From assembly GCA_041391665.1 (NCBI GenBank), contig JAWKNO010000001.1:1736001-1800000 (forward strand): 64,000 bases of DNA, written 5' to 3'. Positions 34,487 through 43,666 of the stretch are shown piece after piece. Below the pieces are notes generated by a model. It had not been told where the DNA came from, did not search any database, and saw nothing but the letters and a program-made list of their open reading frames with translations. Source of the stretch: Bacteroidia bacterium. GTDB taxonomy: Bacteria > Bacteroidota > Bacteroidia > J057. How positions within the stretch are numbered: the first letter of the stretch is position 1; every line of letters starts with the position of its first letter. The position numbers and the translations under genes are program-made.

Positions 34487-34788
34487 GTAATCATCGCCAT
34501 TAGCTGGATTTTGATCAGAATTCCATAAATGATAATTTACCGGAAACCGAAATGAAAAAAAGTTAAAAAAAACTAAATGTCGAAATTTAAATCTGTAAAC
34601 AACTTACATAGGCAGATATTTCATTTCTTCAAGTTGAAGGCGGGCTTTGGTTTTTCTACTTTATCAATAAATGTACCAAATCACAGCGTACCCTAACAAT
34701 AAGACATAAACCATCAACGATAACCGGGCGCGAATCCGTATATTTGTGATGGGTTAGTTTTAAATTTCTGCATCAGAATTCTAAGTCC
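34487..34788. other. Intergenic region between divergent DUF6089 and Ig-like protein genes
   Basis: AT-rich, no gene seen. TATATTTG at 34739-34746 on the plus strand could be the -7 element of the gene starting at 34789; no matching TTG was found upstream of it. Confidence 0.4.
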
Positions 34789-35841
34789 ATGGTATCATCG
34801 GTCTCTTCTGGAATATATTTACCGAAATTTCGGGGATTACGGGTGATTTTTTTTATATTTTTTCCCGCCTCCCTGTTCGCACAGCGTCCTTATATCTCTG
34901 CTTCTTTTCCCCGAAATGGTGCTACCAATATCGAATGCAATTCTTTTATCTCAGTTTCTGTCCAATTTCCCTCTGAAGGTAAAATTCTGGATCCCGTAAC
35001 GCTTACGCCATTTTCTGTAAGGTTATTTCCCAAAAACGAACCTTCCGCTGCAATCGCTGCCCGGCTACAATATAATCCTGAATTTCGCACCCTTACCCTC
35101 ACGCCCATGGAATTGCTCGAATCTCGCATGGCGTATGTTTTTGAGGTTACCGAAAATCTTGTCGATGAAAGGGGGTTTGGATTTATGCCTTACCGCTTGA
35201 CCTTTTATACCGGTGACTGTCTCCCGGAGCCGGAAGTTGCACCGGATGATTCGGTTTCTGAAATTTTTATCGCTGAAGATTCGGTGATTCCGCCTATCAC
35301 CTGGCTGGACCAATGGTATGCTTACCGGCGGGGTGATTCGATTGAAGTGCGGTGGCGAATGGTTCAGGAGTATATGAATGCTGATTTTACGATAGACCGG
35401 TCGGCAGATGGAAAGGTGTTCGAAATTCTTGACCGGGTTGATTCCCGTGGTGATAGCTATACACCGCAATATTATTCCTGGATGGATACCCTGCCCAATG
35501 AGGGAAATAATTTTTATCGGCTTACCCTTGCCGATATTTATGGAAAACTGGCTTATACGGATACGATTTCGGTATTTATACGGAAGGTGAGATTTCGCAA
35601 AACTACGCTGAAGGAAGGCGACCCTCTGTATGTAGATTTTGTCATCAATCAAAAAACAACCATGGCGTTTGTGCTTAAGTCCGGGGCCGATGAAATCCTG
35701 ATCCGGAGAGCAGGTGCTATTCCCGCAGGTATCCAGGAACGGGCAATTTCTCTGGGCGACACACCGCCGGGGCGTTATCTGGCGGTTCTTCGCACGCCGG
35801 AAGACACCTTGATTGAAGAAGTGCTGATTCAGGCAGATTGA
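34789..35841 (+). CDS. Secreted protein with SbsA-type Ig-like domain and probable T9SS-like C-terminus
   Basis: 350 residues. A hydrophobic stretch at about 16-30 ending SLFAQ acts as signal peptide (the first Met adds a short extension). Residues about 33-145 match the Big_5/SbsA Ig-like fold: PRNGATNIECNSFISVSVQF, LTLTPMELLESRMAYVFEV, YRLTFYTGD. Residues about 170-260 have VRWRMVQEYMNADFTIDRS and NNFYRLTLAD, a pattern common before T9SS domains. The last about 85 residues could be a sorting-domain-like beta sandwich. No enzyme motif; likely a surface or extracellular structural protein. Confidence 0.65.
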   Translation: MVSSVSSGIYLPKFRGLRVIFFIFFPASLFAQRPYISASFPRNGATNIECNSFISVSVQFPSEGKILDPVTLTPFSVRLFPKNEPSAAIAARLQYNPEFRTLTLTPMELLESRMAYVFEVTENLVDERGFGFMPYRLTFYTGDCLPEPEVAPDDSVSEIFIAEDSVIPPITWLDQWYAYRRGDSIEVRWRMVQEYMNADFTIDRSADGKVFEILDRVDSRGDSYTPQYYSWMDTLPNEGNNFYRLTLADIYGKLAYTDTISVFIRKVRFRKTTLKEGDPLYVDFVINQKTTMAFVLKSGADEILIRRAGAIPAGIQERAISLGDTPPGRYLAVLRTPEDTLIEEVLIQAD

Positions 35842-35844
35842 GAT

Positions 35845-36320
35845 CTATTTCCGGATAATACCGAGATGGAGAATTCTTGATCCGGTCTGATTTACCGGAT
35901 TTACACTTTTTCCAATGACAATACCTCTTTCCGGGGCAAAGTATTCACTCATCACATCACCAAAAACATTTCTGACAATCGCTATCCGCTGATCTTTTTC
36001 TACAATTTGTGTTACTGAAGGGAATACTTCCAAAATTCCTCCATGATCGGTATAAAGCCAATAAGAACTTTCACAGATGACCGTAGGGGTTTCGGGTTGT
36101 TCGATCTCTCCTTCCGCCATGTTGAGAAATACGAGCAGATTGTGGATACCCGAAAGGCTGGAGCGTATCATACCTTTTTGGAATTTATGGGGGTTTCCCA
36201 CTTCCAGGGTTATCGCCGGAATGGAATGATCTGCCGCCGCACCACGCAGGGTACCGTCTCTCGGCGGGTTGTGTCTGATACATACCTCTATTTGTCTTTC
36301 ATCCTGGACGCGAATTATGA
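35845..36320 (-). pseudogene. C-terminal remnant of a succinylglutamate desuccinylase/aspartoacylase (AstE/M14) family gene
   Basis: The minus-strand frame ending at 35845 carries only the C-terminal half of this zinc hydrolase family: RHNPPRDGTLRGAAADHS, IPAITLEVGNP, SSYWLYTDHGGILEV and VFGDVM. An in-frame stop at 36349-36351 closes the frame upstream, and the N-terminal half with the metal-binding HxxE is absent. The fragment abuts the ATP-grasp remnant. An ATG at 36201 could give a 118-residue product, but it would lack catalytic residues. Read as a degraded gene, not a working enzyme. Confidence 0.7.
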
Positions 36321-36968
36321 TTCTGCGTAAATTTCGTTGATCAATGCTTCATCATTGTTGAGCGAGCGAAAGAGCCGGTTGCGGAGTTTTCCTTTTTGAT
36401 TGATCAGGGTCGCACCACGAAGAATGGCTGCTATCCAGTTTATCAACCAGCGGACTTCTCGCACGCCTGGCATAGACGGCCAACGGGCGAATGCCTTTCT
36501 CAAGACTCCCCAGCATCATCCGGATATCCGCTACATAGGTATGGTTGCTGTTATTGGGCATGGTTCCTACATGGAAAAGTTTGCCCAGGTACCCCTTATA
36601 TAAATATGATATCCCCCCTGCTCCTGATTTTCATCGAGCAGAGGCATAGATTTGTGGCCGGATGGGCAGGAATTGGTTTCGATTACCACCATCTTCCGCT
36701 CACCTTTGGCATTGGTAACATGAAATAAGTCCGCGCCTGAATGTAAAAGATAGCGGGGTTTGTAATCTAAAAGTTCTGCGAGATGTTTTTTATTGACGCT
36801 GGGGTTGAGATGGCCAAACCTTTTGATGATTTTTGCGGTACTTAGGTTCATGAAATAAGCTACCATGGGATGAATTTGGGCATTTAACGCTTTTGCATAC
36901 CAGTGGTTGGAAGGCTCAAACTCTCCCGGCTGAATAATTTTTGTCTTTTCAATATTGACTGAGGGCAT
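36315..36968 (-). pseudogene. Frameshifted N-terminal remnant of an ATP-grasp-like protein
   Basis: Three minus-strand frames in turn look coding. Frame 1 (36968 to about 36610) has YLLHSGADLFHVT and VVIETNSCPSGHKSMPLLDE. Frame 2 (about 36600 to 36430) has NNSNHTYVADIRMML and PLAVYARRARSPL. Frame 3 (about 36440 to 36315) has GKLRNRLFRSLNNDEALI and ends with a stop. The pieces run in the order expected of one protein and resemble ATP-grasp-type enzymes, but the C-terminal part is missing. Two frame changes plus the missing end argue for decay. The ATP-grasp label is my reading of the motifs, with moderate certainty. Confidence 0.6.
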
Positions 36969-36995
36969 TTGGCGGGTTATTATCGCTTAAATTTG
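36968..36995 (+). promoter_or_regulatory. Possible promoter for the LOG-MscS genes
   Basis: TTTG (36968-36971), 16-base spacer, TAAATTTG (36988-36995), 66 bases before the LOG start. Good -7, slightly short spacer. Confidence 0.45.
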
Positions 36996-37061
36996 ACGTC
37001 AAAGATTCCTGCGGAAAATTTGACAAAGCAGATTAATTTTCATGTGTGATAAGATTAAGAA

Positions 37062-37796
37062 ATGACTACTAAAGATTTGGACAGGACTTCTGAACAATAT
37101 TTTCTGGAAGGCCCCAGAAGTCGTACGGATGAGTTTTTTCGTGTGATCAGAATTGCAGGAGAGTTTATAAGAGGTTTCCGTAAACTGCATTTTGCCGGCC
37201 CATGTGTCACCGTTTTTGGTTCTGCCAGGTTTAAAGAGGACAATCCCTACTATGGCTACGCAAGAGAGATCAGCGGGAGAATCTCCAAACTGGGATTTTC
37301 CATTATGACCGGCGGCGGGCCTGGGATCATGGAGGCCGCAAACAGGGGCGCCAAAGAGGCGGGGGGCACATCTATTGGGTGTAATATTATTTTACCCCAT
37401 GAGCAGCATCCCAATCCTTATCTGGATATCAGCATAGATTTCCGCTATTTTTTTGTGCGGAAAGTGTTATTGCTGAAGTATTCATATGCATTTGTGGTAA
37501 TGCCTGGCGGCGCTGGTACACTTGATGAATTGTTTGAAACACTCACGCTTGTGCAAACCGGAAAAATCAAAAACTTTCCGATCGTACTTTTTGGCACCGA
37601 TTACTGGAAAAACCTTGTAGAATTGATGGAAAGAATGGAGGAGGAAGGCACGATTTCCCCGGGTGATAAAGACCTTTTTTTACTCACAGATGATATCGAA
37701 ACAGCAGTTGAACACGTAAAAAAAGCACTCAATTCAGACTTTGGAATAGTAAAAAAAACAGGACGACCACGGCGTCAGTGGTGGCTTGGAGAATAA
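37062..37796 (+). CDS. LOG family (TIGR00730-type) nucleotide 5'-monophosphate phosphoribohydrolase-like protein
   Basis: 244 residues. Rossmann-like fold with the two LOG signatures, GGGPGIMEA and MPGGAGTLDE. The N-terminal about 50 residues are longer than in minimal LOG proteins, as is usual for the larger bacterial group. LOG enzymes release cytokinin-type bases or hydrolyse purine nucleotides; many bacterial members are annotated only as lysine-decarboxylase-like. The substrate cannot be read here. MscS follows after nine bases, so they form an operon. Confidence 0.9.
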   Translation: MTTKDLDRTSEQYFLEGPRSRTDEFFRVIRIAGEFIRGFRKLHFAGPCVTVFGSARFKEDNPYYGYAREISGRISKLGFSIMTGGGPGIMEAANRGAKEAGGTSIGCNIILPHEQHPNPYLDISIDFRYFFVRKVLLLKYSYAFVVMPGGAGTLDELFETLTLVQTGKIKNFPIVLFGTDYWKNLVELMERMEEEGTISPGDKDLFLLTDDIETAVEHVKKALNSDFGIVKKTGRPRRQWWLGE

Positions 37797-37805
37797 CCTA
37801 TACGA

Positions 37806-38669
37806 ATGAAACCTAAATCTATATTTGTTTTTTTGGTAAAGCTGTTATTGTTGACGGGGATGATTTATGTCCAGACCGTATATCCTAACCTCAATGAAAA
37901 ACTGCATTTGCCCATTAATCTGCCTCAGGCAATATTTTTCTTCTTTATTACTCATCTGGTCTTTGACTTTGTGCGAATTATTCTTACGACATTTTATTTC
38001 CGGAAACACAATCTGCCGCGTTACACACGCGACAATTTTACTATCGGTACCCGACAACTGGCGATGATCGTCGATATTGTGACTTTCATATTTTCCGGAC
38101 TGGTGTTGTTTAATATCGAAATCGTTCAGGCACTTACAGCCATCAGTATCTTTGCCGCGGCCATTGCGATTTTGTCCAAAGACTACATTTCCAATATGAT
38201 CAATGGGTTGATTATGATGTTTTCCAATCAGATTTCGATCAACGATTATGTCCAGATCGGCGACAACAAAGGCAATGTCATCGATATGAACCTGATCAAT
38301 CTACATATTTTGAATGACGATGATGACTTGATTTTTATTCCCAACAGCATTGTCCTCACCACTACGGTCGTCAACTACACCAAACGCGCCATCAACCGGG
38401 TGAGTATAGAATTTGAGATGGCATTCACTCATCTCAAGAATATTGAAGACCTGGAAAATTATCTCGCAGGTAGTCTGGAAAATTATAAATCGCAGATTGT
38501 GGAGGACAGTTTCAGCCTTCGTACCAGAGAAATCAGGAAAGATCTGGCGCTGATGAAATTTCAGTTTATCCTTGGTCATAGCAATGGCGATGCACTGGCT
38601 TTGGAAAGAGAAATCCGCCGGCAAATCAACCGAAAAATTGTTGAATACCTCGATATGAATAACGGCTGA
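37806..38669 (+). CDS. MscS-family mechanosensitive ion channel
   Basis: 287 residues. Hydrophobic helices at about 8-25, 37-60, 78-100 and 101-125; the last is the pore-lining TM3 (ALTAISIFAAAIAILSKDY). It is followed by the beta domain (NQISINDYVQIGDNKGNV, IFIPNSIVLTTTVVNYT), the conserved MscS core, and an alpha/beta C-terminal domain. It should open under membrane tension and release solutes on osmotic downshift. Second gene after LOG. Confidence 0.9.
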   Translation: MKPKSIFVFLVKLLLLTGMIYVQTVYPNLNEKLHLPINLPQAIFFFFITHLVFDFVRIILTTFYFRKHNLPRYTRDNFTIGTRQLAMIVDIVTFIFSGLVLFNIEIVQALTAISIFAAAIAILSKDYISNMINGLIMMFSNQISINDYVQIGDNKGNVIDMNLINLHILNDDDDLIFIPNSIVLTTTVVNYTKRAINRVSIEFEMAFTHLKNIEDLENYLAGSLENYKSQIVEDSFSLRTREIRKDLALMKFQFILGHSNGDALALEREIRRQINRKIVEYLDMNNG

Positions 38670-38828
38670 GCAAATCGTCGGTGAAATGGCTTTTGGAAGG
38701 AAGGTAAGACCTTGGTAGCTCTCGCGAAGCCTGTGTGTTCATTGTGGATGATATCTTCTTTGGGAATTTATTAAATCTTGCTACTTATCACAAACAGACC
38801 TTATATTAGGGTAAATACTTCTACTCCT

Positions 38829-39872
38829 ATGCAAAAGATTATCACGCCTTTACTCTTTATGCTGTGTGTGGCTTTCAGTTGCAACTCTGGCACAGAGCCT
38901 AAAACCACAGATGAAAAATCAACCACGACTTACCCGCATACGGGTAAAATTGAACGACTAGACCCCACATTTGACGATATTGTTGGGGCCGATGCTGCCA
39001 TCGAAATTCTCGCCGACAGTTTTGACTGGTGTGAAGGCCCGCTTTGGCTTCCTACCCGGCAGGCACTCATTTTTTCTGATATTCCGCCAAACACAATCTT
39101 TATGTGGAAAGAAGGCGAAGGGAAAAGTGTATTTTTAAAACCTGCCGGATATACGGGCGATGATCCCCGCCTGGGCGAGCAAGGTTCCAACGGACTTATG
39201 CTCGACCCACAGGGCAGGCTTGTATTGTGCCAGCACGGCGACCGCCGCATGGCGGTCATGACAGCCTCACTTGATGCGCCCAAACCCGAATTTGAAACGC
39301 TTGCAGACAATTACGAAGGTAAACGCCTCAACAGCCCCAATGACGGTGTTTTCCACAGTAGTGGCGCACTCTATTTCACTGATCCGCCATACGGGCTTGA
39401 AAATGGGGTAAATGATTCACTCAAAGAAATTCCTTTTCAGGGTGTATATCGCCGTGCTCCTGACGGCACAGTTACTCTTCTGACCGACGAACTCAGCCGC
39501 CCCAATGGAATTGCTTTTTCGCCTGACGAAAAAATCCTCTATGTCGCCAACTCCGACCCCGGGCGGGCGATCTGGATGGCTTATGACGTACTTGACGATG
39601 GCTCCATCGCCAATGGCCATGTGTTTGCTGATGTAACTTCGCTGGTTCCCACTGCCGCCGGTCTTCCCGATGGAATGAAGGTGGATGAAAAAGGGAATAT
39701 TTTCGCTACCGGCCCCGGTGGTGTGCTGGTATTTAGGCCTGATGGCAAACATCTTGGTACGATCATGACAGGACAAGCTACTTCCAACTGCGCCTTCGGC
39801 GATGATGGGAGCAGCCTGTATATGACGGCTGACATGTTTTTGATGCGCATTAAGCTAAAAACCAAAGGGTAA
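38829..39872 (+). CDS. SMP-30/gluconolactonase/LRE family lipoprotein
   Basis: 347 residues from the ATG at 38829 (MQKIITPLLFMLC); the frame opens upstream at 38778 without conserved sequence. Lipobox VAFSC with Cys18. Six-bladed propeller: FDWCEGPLWLP carries the metal-binding Glu, LNSPNDGVFHSSGALYFTD the central motif, and FSPDEKILYVANSD and LPDGMKVDEKGN the later blades with ligand Asn and Asp. Family members hydrolyse lactones such as gluconolactone; location is probably periplasmic or outer-membrane. Alone, convergent with the glycoside hydrolase gene. Confidence 0.88.
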   Translation: MQKIITPLLFMLCVAFSCNSGTEPKTTDEKSTTTYPHTGKIERLDPTFDDIVGADAAIEILADSFDWCEGPLWLPTRQALIFSDIPPNTIFMWKEGEGKSVFLKPAGYTGDDPRLGEQGSNGLMLDPQGRLVLCQHGDRRMAVMTASLDAPKPEFETLADNYEGKRLNSPNDGVFHSSGALYFTDPPYGLENGVNDSLKEIPFQGVYRRAPDGTVTLLTDELSRPNGIAFSPDEKILYVANSDPGRAIWMAYDVLDDGSIANGHVFADVTSLVPTAAGLPDGMKVDEKGNIFATGPGGVLVFRPDGKHLGTIMTGQATSNCAFGDDGSSLYMTADMFLMRIKLKTKG

Positions 39873-39892
39873 TATTTCCGAAGGAGTTTTAA

Positions 39893-39961
39893 ACACAAGA
39901 GCACAAAGAAGTCACGAGGTTCACTAAGGACACCCTTGAGTTCTTTGTGCCTTATTTGTGT
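39893..39961. repeat. Imperfect inverted repeat of the CACAAAG/CTTTGTG type
   Basis: ACACAAGAGCACAAAGAA (39893-39910) is roughly complementary to 39941-39961 (TTCTTTGTGCC then TTATTTGTGT). It lies between convergent genes and may end both transcripts. The wording TTTGTG-n-CTTTGTG resembles dispersed intergenic repeats in several bacterial genomes (from memory). Confidence 0.5.
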
Positions 39962-39991
39962 GCCTTATGGGTAATTAACTGCATAATTCCT

Positions 39992-42427
39992 TCATCGAAT
40001 CACCAGTGGTTGCACGCCGGACATATTGTCCATGTCGATCCTGAGCCAGTAAACGCCTGCTGTCAGATTACCCGGCAGAGAAATATCGATGATTTCCGCG
40101 TATGTTTCCTGTGCAGAAAGAGCTGCAACAGGTCTTCCTGCCACATCCAGAAGCGTGAACTGTGGCCTTTCTTTCGAAGATTTGAAGCGTACATGAATCA
40201 TTTCGCCTGCGATTGCCGGGTTGGGATACAGGCTGAATGTCTCTCCTCCCATATCCCTGTCAATGGCAACATTGCTGTATTCTTCATCCACCCGGAAGGC
40301 GAGATCCCAGTCGAGTTTGGGCACATTGATTTGCAACTGGTTGTTGGTGGCAAATGCAGGTGCACCGAGAACAATCGCCCCTGTAAGGCAATTATACCAT
40401 TTGACGTAATAGGCTCCGTCTTTAAAGCCATTGACAGTTACCTGCGCATTGAAAACAGAACCAGGTTTTCCATTGGCAGCAATATATTGGTGGTTGTAGT
40501 TGTTGCTGTACACCCACCCGCCGGCATGGATGCTGTCTGCCGATACCAGTGCATACACATCCACGGCTGAACCTGCATTGGTAAAGGTATAGGATGAAAT
40601 AGTGATCCAGTCCGTACCGGTATTATCCACTTTGATTGAATGCGCACCTGCCGGAACATTGATCGAATAGCTCTGGTTGATTTGGGCCGCTTGTTCAAGC
40701 TGTTTTGTCCCATCCAGCCAAATGGCGATTTTGGGATCTGTACCTGCGGCACCTCCTGTTCTGACGGTAAACTGACCCGGATCACCATAGGTAATCTGAA
40801 AGGTTGGAGGGGATCGGAATTCAGTATTCCACTGAGAACCATACATGTATTGAGCGAGGCTTGCATCGGCGGGAGAAAGGGTTCCTCCCTGGTTGATGGT
40901 GATATTGGCCGTTGCTATTTCTCCCCAGTTCAGACTTGGCGTGAGAACAAGATCTCCCGGAGCACCTGCAACGAAGGCATCCGCAGGGGCCATATTTTGA
41001 GCGACAAAAGGTATTTCTTCTGAAACTGCAACTACTGGTTTAAAGTGATAATAGAGGTTTTTGGGATGAATATAACTATCCCACCACCAGGTCATGGCCG
41101 TACCCAGTCCGCCACCAAAAATAGCAGCCCAAAGGGAGTTGTGGATATGTACCCCGTCAGGGTCCTGATTGCTGATGGAACTGGAGCCTCCCAGACCAAA
41201 TTCGCCGGAAAGCGTGGGTTTGTCGTACTGGTCGAGATACGAAGTGATGCCTTTTACAACCACTCTTTCGATATGCGGGGTGTTGAGGTAGAAATGAGTT
41301 TGCGTAATATCCATATCCGGAGCGGTCCAGATAGCAGGATCATTTTTGTCATTGGAAAAGCTGGTGGTAACGATATGGCCGTAAGGATCAATGGATTTTA
41401 TGTATGCAGCCATTTCGTCGTGCCAGTCGGAAACGTCTCCTTTGTGCAGATCAAAGTTGTCGGTGAGATCTACTTCGTTAAACAGTTCCCAGGCCATAAT
41501 ACTGCGGGCATACCCCCATCGTGCAACAACATACCGGAACCGGTTTTTGGTATGGGCTTTCGCTGTCGGATTGGAAAAGAAGTCCCAGGTATTTTGACAG
41601 GGACCACCGAGGTTGGCATTGTAGGGATTGTCTGACCAGTTGGGGTTGGTCTGGGCAGAAACCTGTCCGTGATGCTGGAGGCAGAGCATGACATATACAC
41701 CGTTTTGCGCGCAGTAGTCAAATAGCCAATCCTGATAGCGGGAATTGAATTCCTTGTATTTGCGCAGGCCGAGAAAACTGTCGCTGCCATTTCTCCACTC
41801 GATACCCAGCCCCCAGTGTGCGTGCCAGAGCCGGAAGAAGTTGGCGTTGTTGGTAATCAGTCCACCCACCCAGTTGGTATAATCGACAAAAGGATTGGAG
41901 ACCTGCCAGGCGATATTTTCCCCGACAGGGATGTATTGATCACCATTGTCAAATTGAAGATATCGCGTAGCACCAGTTTTGACAAAACCCTTATTCTTCG
42001 GATTTGAAGCGATATCACAGGTAAAATTTTGTGCGGTAAACGCGCCTGTACCAGAGTTGTCGGTAACGGAGACCACATACGTCCAGATACCCGTCTCATG
42101 GGGGGAGAATCTGACGCGGAAACCTTCGGTTCCATTGTCGTTGAGCGTGCCGGCACCTGTAAGGGTATAATCTTTCATAAAAAAACCATCCACAATCTGT
42201 TGGTCACCAGAGGGAGAAGTAAAGGTGGCAAACACCCTGATCTGATCGTAGTCGTAGGGGTTGGTATAATTGGCGGTCAGGCTTACCGATACCTCAAATT
42301 TTTCGTATTGTCCGACAACCGTAGCAGCGGGCGTAACACCATTGATAGAGGGCAAAGCAAACATAAATGCCGGTTGGAGGGAAAATATAATTGCAGTATA
42401 AATCAGGCGCGTATAATGTTTTTTCAT
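39992..42427 (-). CDS. T9SS-exported DUF5060 glycoside hydrolase (clan GH-A-like)
   Basis: 811 residues. Signal peptide to about residue 25 (FMFALP). DUF5060 N-terminal beta domain about 30-140 (YDYDQIRVFATFTSPSG, FSPHETGIWTYVV). A (beta/alpha)8 domain about 155-480 has WELFNEVDL with the probable acid/base E318 and TLSGEFGLGG with the probable nucleophile E409, 91 residues apart. A beta domain about 500-620 resembles a carbohydrate-binding module. C-terminal T9SS sorting domain about 735-811 (FSLYPNPAIAGE start). It should be secreted or surface-attached and cleave a polysaccharide; linkage unknown. No PUL-type SusCD pair is nearby. Confidence 0.85.
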   Translation of the reverse strand: MKKHYTRLIYTAIIFSLQPAFMFALPSINGVTPAATVVGQYEKFEVSVSLTANYTNPYDYDQIRVFATFTSPSGDQQIVDGFFMKDYTLTGAGTLNDNGTEGFRVRFSPHETGIWTYVVSVTDNSGTGAFTAQNFTCDIASNPKNKGFVKTGATRYLQFDNGDQYIPVGENIAWQVSNPFVDYTNWVGGLITNNANFFRLWHAHWGLGIEWRNGSDSFLGLRKYKEFNSRYQDWLFDYCAQNGVYVMLCLQHHGQVSAQTNPNWSDNPYNANLGGPCQNTWDFFSNPTAKAHTKNRFRYVVARWGYARSIMAWELFNEVDLTDNFDLHKGDVSDWHDEMAAYIKSIDPYGHIVTTSFSNDKNDPAIWTAPDMDITQTHFYLNTPHIERVVVKGITSYLDQYDKPTLSGEFGLGGSSSISNQDPDGVHIHNSLWAAIFGGGLGTAMTWWWDSYIHPKNLYYHFKPVVAVSEEIPFVAQNMAPADAFVAGAPGDLVLTPSLNWGEIATANITINQGGTLSPADASLAQYMYGSQWNTEFRSPPTFQITYGDPGQFTVRTGGAAGTDPKIAIWLDGTKQLEQAAQINQSYSINVPAGAHSIKVDNTGTDWITISSYTFTNAGSAVDVYALVSADSIHAGGWVYSNNYNHQYIAANGKPGSVFNAQVTVNGFKDGAYYVKWYNCLTGAIVLGAPAFATNNQLQINVPKLDWDLAFRVDEEYSNVAIDRDMGGETFSLYPNPAIAGEMIHVRFKSSKERPQFTLLDVAGRPVAALSAQETYAEIIDISLPGNLTAGVYWLRIDMDNMSGVQPLVIR

Positions 42428-42592
42428 AGCTTTAGGGTAAGAATGTGTAATCTTTCTACAAGGTATTTACCCATGACAAGATTTACATCCGTGTCTGTCA
42501 TGGTTTGGGGGGATTTGCCGTAAAACACATATTCAAATAATTTGTGTGGGAGGAAAAAAGTATTGAAATTAAGACCATAAGGTTGAGTACCT

Positions 42593-43666
42593 ATGATAGA
42601 GCGAATCGAGATTAGAAATTTTAAATCTATACAAAAGCTGGATTTACGCCTGAATCCGGTCAATATTCTGATTGGTGCCAATGGCGCAGGTAAAAGCAAT
42701 TTTATAGATTTTTTTCAATTGGTCAATAAGATTTATGAAGGGAAGCTAAAGCTCTATTCTGAACAAAAAGGAGCTAATAACTTATTATATCGGGGAATAA
42801 AGCATTCCAGCTATATCATGGGTTTACTTGATTTTGACAATACAAATGCATATAAGTTTATTGTAAAGCCTGGCAACGACGATGTTTTGTATATTTCTGA
42901 AGAGGGCGATTTTTTTAATAAGGATGAGGACGATTCTAAAAACTATAACAGCAATTGGCATTGGCATCTCGCAGAGCCTCCATACCGGTATGATTCTGAA
43001 AACAGAGCATGGTATGTAAAAAATTACCTGAAAAGTTTTCGCGTTTACCATTTTCATGATACAAGTGATACTTCACCTATGAAGGTAAGTAGCCAGATAG
43101 ATGACAATGATTTTTTAAGAGAAAATGGTGGCAACCTCGCATCATTCCTATATTATCTACAGCAAAAGCATCAAGCTATTTTCAAAAGAATTGAAATGGC
43201 TGTAAGATCAATAGCACCTTTTTTCGAACGATTTGACCTAAAACCTCGTCGAATCAATCCGGATCAGATCAAGCTGGAATGGAAAGAACGTGATTCTGAT
43301 ATGTATCTTGACGCACATAATTTTTCTGATGGGACATTGCGGTTTATTGCATTAGCTACGTTGCTGATGCAGCCTGACCCTCCAAAAACAATTTTGATAG
43401 ACGAACCTGAACTGGGCCTGCATCCTGTAGCTGTACACAAATTAGGGTCCCTCATACAAAAAGCGTCCGCCACATGTCAGGTAATTGTATCTACCCAGTC
43501 CATAGAGTTAGTCAACAACTTTCTTCCTGAAGATATAATTACCGTTGATCGGTCAAATGGCCAATCTGTGTTTCGCAGATTGGAAAAGGACTCGCTGGAA
43601 CATTGGTTGGAGACCTTTTCACTTGGTGATATCTGGCAAAAAAATATTATCGGTGGGCAACCATGA
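42593..43666 (+). CDS. AAA/ABC-type ATPase (OLD-like AAA_15/AAA_21 class), partner of the DUF4276 gene
   Basis: 357 residues. Starts IERIEIRNFKSIQKLDL, as in SMC/RecF/OLD-type ATPases. Walker A GANGAGKS at 28-35; signature-like FSDGTLRFIALATLL at about 243-257; Walker B ILIDEPELGLHP with D270-E271; then VSTQSIEL in the switch region. No TOPRIM or nuclease domain is fused, unlike full OLD proteins. The DUF4276 gene overlaps its last four bases (ATGA), so they are translationally coupled and very likely one two-protein system. The pair is AT-rich relative to its neighbours and sits alone between a glycoside hydrolase and pbpC. Comparable ATPase/TOPRIM pairs (for example AriA/AriB of PARIS) are antiphage systems; defence is inferred here. 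Confidence 0.85.
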   Translation: MIERIEIRNFKSIQKLDLRLNPVNILIGANGAGKSNFIDFFQLVNKIYEGKLKLYSEQKGANNLLYRGIKHSSYIMGLLDFDNTNAYKFIVKPGNDDVLYISEEGDFFNKDEDDSKNYNSNWHWHLAEPPYRYDSENRAWYVKNYLKSFRVYHFHDTSDTSPMKVSSQIDDNDFLRENGGNLASFLYYLQQKHQAIFKRIEMAVRSIAPFFERFDLKPRRINPDQIKLEWKERDSDMYLDAHNFSDGTLRFIALATLLMQPDPPKTILIDEPELGLHPVAVHKLGSLIQKASATCQVIVSTQSIELVNNFLPEDIITVDRSNGQSVFRRLEKDSLEHWLETFSLGDIWQKNIIGGQP

